From NCBI GenBank assembly GCA_018649885.1, contig JABIHA010000138.1:50736-114735 (forward strand): a DNA stretch of 64,000 bases, in the 5' to 3' direction. Positions 60,753-64,000 of the stretch are shown here, piece after piece. This stretch comes from Bacteriovoracaceae bacterium (GTDB lineage Bacteria; Bdellovibrionota; Bacteriovoracia; Bacteriovoracales; Bacteriovoracaceae). The notes under the pieces were generated by a model, which made no database searches, was not told the DNA's origin, and saw nothing but the letters and a program-made list of their open reading frames with translations. Numbering within the stretch: the stretch's first letter is position 1; every line of letters starts with the position of its first letter. The position numbers and the translations under genes are program-made.

Positions 60753-61040
60753 GTGGAAAGAAATATGAGAAAACACATCAGGTTTAATCCAGGCCCAGAG
60801 ACAACGGCAAAACTAGATTTTGGTCCGGTCGATGGAGAGTTTAATCACCAACTTTCAGCTCTAGTTTTTTCTGAAGCGTATAAGGGAGCAGGAATTCTCA
60901 CTTACGCAGATGATAGAATTGTAAAAGACGCAAAGTTAAAAATAGAAGTTGGCGTCTTAAGTCCACTGAAGGCCAAAGTGGCATGGATTGAATCTGTATC
61001 AGATGAATTTGTTAAAGTAGGGATAGAATTTCTAGAATAA
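60753..61040 (+). CDS. PilZ-domain-like protein
   Basis: A 95-aa protein with the PilZ layout: RKHIRFNPG at the start, as in RxxxR, then a D/N-rich strand and VKVGIEFLE at the end. PilZ proteins bind cyclic-di-GMP. The DxSxxG-like motif is not clear (ALVFSEAYKGAG in its place), so binding is uncertain. The GTG follows GGAGGTGG. It lies 6 nt before the MurQ-like gene. Confidence 0.7.
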   Translation: MERNMRKHIRFNPGPETTAKLDFGPVDGEFNHQLSALVFSEAYKGAGILTYADDRIVKDAKLKIEVGVLSPLKAKVAWIESVSDEFVKVGIEFLE

Positions 61041-61046
61041 ATTAGT

Positions 61047-62567
61047 ATGGGCCTTATTGTTACATTAAAAGAATTTTTAGAGCTCAAAGATCAATTCAGC
61101 TTGGGTGATCTTATGACTGAATCATTTCACCCAGATTCAAAAAACCTCTCAACACTTTCTAATGAAAATTTAACCCAGGCAATTGAGGTCTTAAACCAAA
61201 TAGACATTAAGGCCTTGGGCCAGCTAAAAGATAAATTGCAAGATTTGAAACCACTACAAAAGGAAATTGGGGCAACCCTTGAAGGTGGGGGCAATATATA
61301 TCTTTGTGGTTGTGGCGCTACAGGAAGATTGTCACTGACACTTGAAGAAATTTGGAAGAAAAGCTCACCCGATAAAGATAGAGTTAGAGCTTTTATGGCC
61401 GGAGGAGATGTGGCCATGGTGCGATCAGTGGAGCACTTTGAGGACAACCCTCAATTTGGAGCTGATCATTTAAAGGAATTAGGTTTTTGTGATGGAGACC
61501 TTTTAATTGGAATTACTGAAGGTGGCGAAACTTCTTTTGTTATAGGTGCTACCGAGCATGCTTCGAAGAATTCCCATAGAAAACCCTACTTTGTTTACTG
61601 TAACCCTACCAAGGATTTAGTTAATACTGCTATTCGTTCTAAAGAGATTATTGAAAACGCAAATGTGAACGAAGTCTGTCTTAGCTGTGGACCTATGGCC
61701 ATTTCTGGTAGCACTAGAATGCAGGCGTCTACTATTCAAATGTTGGCCGTCGGTCTTTGTTTATTTGAAACCACAGACCTCGATCTCCAGTTTAATGGAT
61801 TTATGAATTTTTTTGAATCTATGCGTGCGCCAAAATTTTTGGCCTCTTTCATTGAAAGTGAGGCGCGGGAATATGATTCAGGAAATTATATTGAGTACAT
61901 CAGTAATGAGTTGGGGATAGTTGTTTTAACCGATACCACTGAAAGGTCTCCAACATTTGGCCTACCAGCTTTTGAAAGCTATCACGCAGGTAGCGGTGAT
62001 ATTTTGTCTCACTGTTATTTTTCAAATAGCGCTGATGATTCATTAAAGGCCTGGAGAAAGATTCTTGGTCGTGATCCCTATCCATTGATGTGGGATGATA
62101 CTGTAGAGCTAACCGGTATGGAGCGCTTATTGTCGTTTGACTTTGGACTGACCGGAAAAGAGAAAAGACAAAAAAGAGTGTCGGGGGGCCAAAAAGAATT
62201 TTTAGTTGATAAGCACAGAGATTCTATTAAGCTTCAATTTAATGAGATTTCTCATGATATTGAACTGGAGACTGATAATAAGCTTTTTTACTACAGTCTT
62301 CTCAAAACAATTTTGAATATCCATTCAACTCTCGTAATGGGGAGAATGGGGCGCTATCAAGGCAACATTATGACCTGGGTGAAGCCTGCCAACTTAAAGT
62401 TAATCGACCGAGCTATCCGCTATACTTGCCAGATTTTAGTGCAAAACTATGACTTGGACCCGGGATACAACGAGGTGGCCAAGGTTTTATTTGAGCTGGC
62501 AAAAAATAGAACCCCAGATGAGTCGATTGTTTTAAAAATCATAGCCTTTTTCACTGCAGCAAAATAA
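61047..62567 (+). CDS. SIS-domain protein of the MurQ/GKRP group (long form)
   Basis: A 506-aa protein. The N-terminal ~300 residues resemble MurQ, N-acetylmuramate-6-phosphate etherase: GNIYLCGCGATGRLSLTLEE, GITEGGETSFVIGA, and ISGSTRMQASTIQMLAVG. MurQ is usually ~300 aa; the extra ~200 residues recall the second SIS region of glucokinase regulatory protein (GKRP). MurNAc-6P cleavage in cell-wall recycling is one role; sugar-phosphate binding is another. No murein-recycling genes adjoin. Confidence 0.75.
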   Translation: MGLIVTLKEFLELKDQFSLGDLMTESFHPDSKNLSTLSNENLTQAIEVLNQIDIKALGQLKDKLQDLKPLQKEIGATLEGGGNIYLCGCGATGRLSLTLEEIWKKSSPDKDRVRAFMAGGDVAMVRSVEHFEDNPQFGADHLKELGFCDGDLLIGITEGGETSFVIGATEHASKNSHRKPYFVYCNPTKDLVNTAIRSKEIIENANVNEVCLSCGPMAISGSTRMQASTIQMLAVGLCLFETTDLDLQFNGFMNFFESMRAPKFLASFIESEAREYDSGNYIEYISNELGIVVLTDTTERSPTFGLPAFESYHAGSGDILSHCYFSNSADDSLKAWRKILGRDPYPLMWDDTVELTGMERLLSFDFGLTGKEKRQKRVSGGQKEFLVDKHRDSIKLQFNEISHDIELETDNKLFYYSLLKTILNIHSTLVMGRMGRYQGNIMTWVKPANLKLIDRAIRYTCQILVQNYDLDPGYNEVAKVLFELAKNRTPDESIVLKIIAFFTAAK

Positions 62568-62636
62568 GCTTTCTATGCACAATTCGTAATATTCAGGCCA
62601 TACTGTTCGTTTTAGTATTACAACCTAGAGGAAGCT

Positions 62637-63809
62637 ATGGCCCAGTACCAATCCCTTAATTTTTTCGACACCGACTCACTTTTTACTGCTGAACAAATAT
62701 CCATTAGAGATAGTGTTAGAGATTTTGTCACAGATAGAGTTCTTCCGGTGCTGCAAGATAGTCATAGAAATGAAACTTTTCCTATGCATCTTGTTTCAGA
62801 AATTGGGGATCTTGGTCTATTGGGGGCCAACCTAAAAGGTTATGAATGTGCGGGCATAGACAATATTGCATACGGCCTTGTGATGCAAGAGCTAGAGCGA
62901 GGAGACTCAGGACTCAGATCTTTCGTCTCTGTTCAAGGCGCCCTTTGTATGTGGCCCATTTATGCCTATGGCAGTGAAGAGCAAAAACAAAAATACCTTC
63001 CTAAAATGGCGAAAGGTGAATTCATTGGATGCTTTGGTTTGACTGAGCCCGACTTTGGATCAAACCCTGGTGGCATGACCACCACTGCAAAGTCTCTGCC
63101 TGGTGGAGGCTACGCTATAAACGGCAATAAAATGTGGATCACCAACGGAACCATTGCAGATGTGGCCGTGGTTTGGGCCAGACTCGACGGTGAGAGAATC
63201 AGAGGATTCTTGGTAGATAAAGGCACAAAAGGATTTACCACCTCTTTAATGAAAGGAAAGTTTTCCCTTAGGTGTAGTCTTACAGGAGAGCTTCACTTCC
63301 AAGATTGCGAAATTTCTGCAGATAGTATTCTTCCCGAGGGTATTGGACTTAAAGCACCACTAGGTTGTTTATCTCAAGCGAGATACGGTATAGCCTGGGG
63401 TGTAGTAGGAGCTGCCGATGCTTGTTATCACGAGGCCTTAAATTATACGAAAGAGAGAATGATTTTTGATAAACCTCTTGCTGGCTATCAATTGGTTCAG
63501 GCAAAGCTTGCCAAAATGGTTCAAGAAATAACTAAGGCGCAACTGCTTGTGATTCAACTAGGCAACTTAAAAGAGTCTGGAAGAATTCAGCCCCATCAAA
63601 TTTCCCTGGCAAAGATGAATAACTGTCGTATGGCGCTAGACTGTGCTCGCGAGGCCCGGGATATGTTGGGGGCCAATGGTATTATCGATGAATATCCTGT
63701 CATCAGACATATGTTGAATCTTGAAACAGTTAATACCTATGAAGGAACTGAAGATATTCACAAGCTTGTTATTGGTCGTGAAGTGACGGGACTTGCCGCT
63801 TTCAAATAG
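62637..63809 (+). CDS. Glutaryl-CoA dehydrogenase-like acyl-CoA dehydrogenase
   Basis: A 390-aa flavin-dependent dehydrogenase best matching GcdH: GDSGLRSFVSVQ, CFGLTEPDFGSNPGGM, and the end TYEGTEDIHKLVIGREVTG, where the Glu is the catalytic base. GcdH converts glutaryl-CoA to crotonyl-CoA, which lies downstream of tryptophan and lysine breakdown. It is 58 kb from the kynurenine genes at the start of the window, so a link is only biochemical. AGAGGAAG lies before the ATG. Confidence 0.85.
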   Translation: MAQYQSLNFFDTDSLFTAEQISIRDSVRDFVTDRVLPVLQDSHRNETFPMHLVSEIGDLGLLGANLKGYECAGIDNIAYGLVMQELERGDSGLRSFVSVQGALCMWPIYAYGSEEQKQKYLPKMAKGEFIGCFGLTEPDFGSNPGGMTTTAKSLPGGGYAINGNKMWITNGTIADVAVVWARLDGERIRGFLVDKGTKGFTTSLMKGKFSLRCSLTGELHFQDCEISADSILPEGIGLKAPLGCLSQARYGIAWGVVGAADACYHEALNYTKERMIFDKPLAGYQLVQAKLAKMVQEITKAQLLVIQLGNLKESGRIQPHQISLAKMNNCRMALDCAREARDMLGANGIIDEYPVIRHMLNLETVNTYEGTEDIHKLVIGREVTGLAAFK

Positions 63810-63872
63810 AGGATCTCTCCCTTAGAAAAATAATCGACTAGAGAATTAATTTTATTCTGAAATACCAGTTCT

Positions 63873-63952
63873 TATAATCGTATAATCGTATAATCGTATA
63901 ATCGTATAATCGTATAATCGTATAATCGTATAATCGTATAATCGTATAATCG
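63873..63952. repeat. Ten tandem copies of TATAATCG
   Basis: An 8-nt unit is repeated exactly ten times without mismatch, followed by a decayed eleventh copy (TATTATTG). Every unit contains TATAAT, a perfect -10 promoter hexamer. Repeat number would be prone to slippage. Confidence 0.97.
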
Positions 63953-64000
63953 TATTATTGAACCTTAGTTTTATGTCGGTAATATTTGAGCTGAACGTAA

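Overview
The window reads as a low-GC, gene-dense bacterial chromosome segment, most likely from a Bdellovibrio-like or Bacteriovorax-like organism. This is an inference, not a database result. It rests on two TIGR02147-type regulators, many exported proteases and other secreted proteins, a pseudopilin, double-cytochrome-c and Cox genes of delta-proteobacterial flavour, and a close relative of the chlamydial protease CPAF. No rRNA, tRNA, CRISPR array, prophage or complete insertion sequence was found.

Layout. 1-4.9 kb: a tryptophan/kynurenine degradation operon (kynB end, aminomuconate semialdehyde dehydrogenase, RidA-type deaminase, 3-hydroxyanthranilate dioxygenase, ACMS decarboxylase, tryptophan dioxygenase). 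4.9-6.4 kb: a minus-strand pair (small protein and saccharopine-dehydrogenase-like oxidoreductase). 6.5-13.1 kb: a small membrane protein, then an aa3-type cytochrome oxidase operon (ctaB, coxB, coxA, coxC, diheme cytochrome c, SCO, coxD and a 58-aa membrane ORF). The CoxA has Phe where the K-channel Lys should be. 13.1-16.0 kb: minus-strand membrane proteins and a Nudix gene broken by one in-frame TAG. 16.1-20.1 kb: an iron-sulfur/redox run (A-type carrier, YgfZ-TPR fusion, BolA, Grx4, ArsC-like, YpdA-like flavoprotein). 20.1-32.7 kb: a degenerate HD-GYP protein, SPOUT methylase, exported tyrosine phosphatase, HTH regulators, fatty acid desaturase, SDR, exported PPDK-like protein, and an S41 protease followed by a pseudopilin carrying a C-terminal Hint (intein/hedgehog) domain.

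32.8-37.1 kb: an ether-lipid-like operon (alkyl-DHAP synthase-like, GlpD-like, diacylglycerol kinase-like). 37.1-40.3 kb: gene remnants around an exported ankyrin-repeat protein. 40.3-43.7 kb: a ferric-iron-type ABC importer. 43.7-47.2 kb: small and secreted proteins, then a BlaI repressor with a BlaR1-like M56 peptidase fused to a lytic transglycosylase, preceded by two matching dyad operators. 47.3-53.3 kb: HAD-Nudix fusion, MAPEG protein, ABC-F ATPase, YgjV-like protein, O-antigen-ligase-like protein. 53.5-58.3 kb: three exported proteins (Ig-like, M35-like metallopeptidase, CPAF-like protease). 58.4-63.8 kb: cupin uL16 hydroxylase, Sua5-like protein, ArsR regulator with direct-repeat operators and a Cys-rich miniprotein, PilZ protein, MurQ/GKRP-like protein, glutaryl-CoA dehydrogenase. 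The window ends with a ten-copy TATAATCG tandem repeat.

The most interesting items are the pseudopilin-Hint protein with its neighbouring protease, the BlaR1-transglycosylase fusion with its operators, the CPAF homologue in a secreted-protease neighbourhood, and the oxidase lacking the K-channel lysine. All functions are predicted from motifs and context only.
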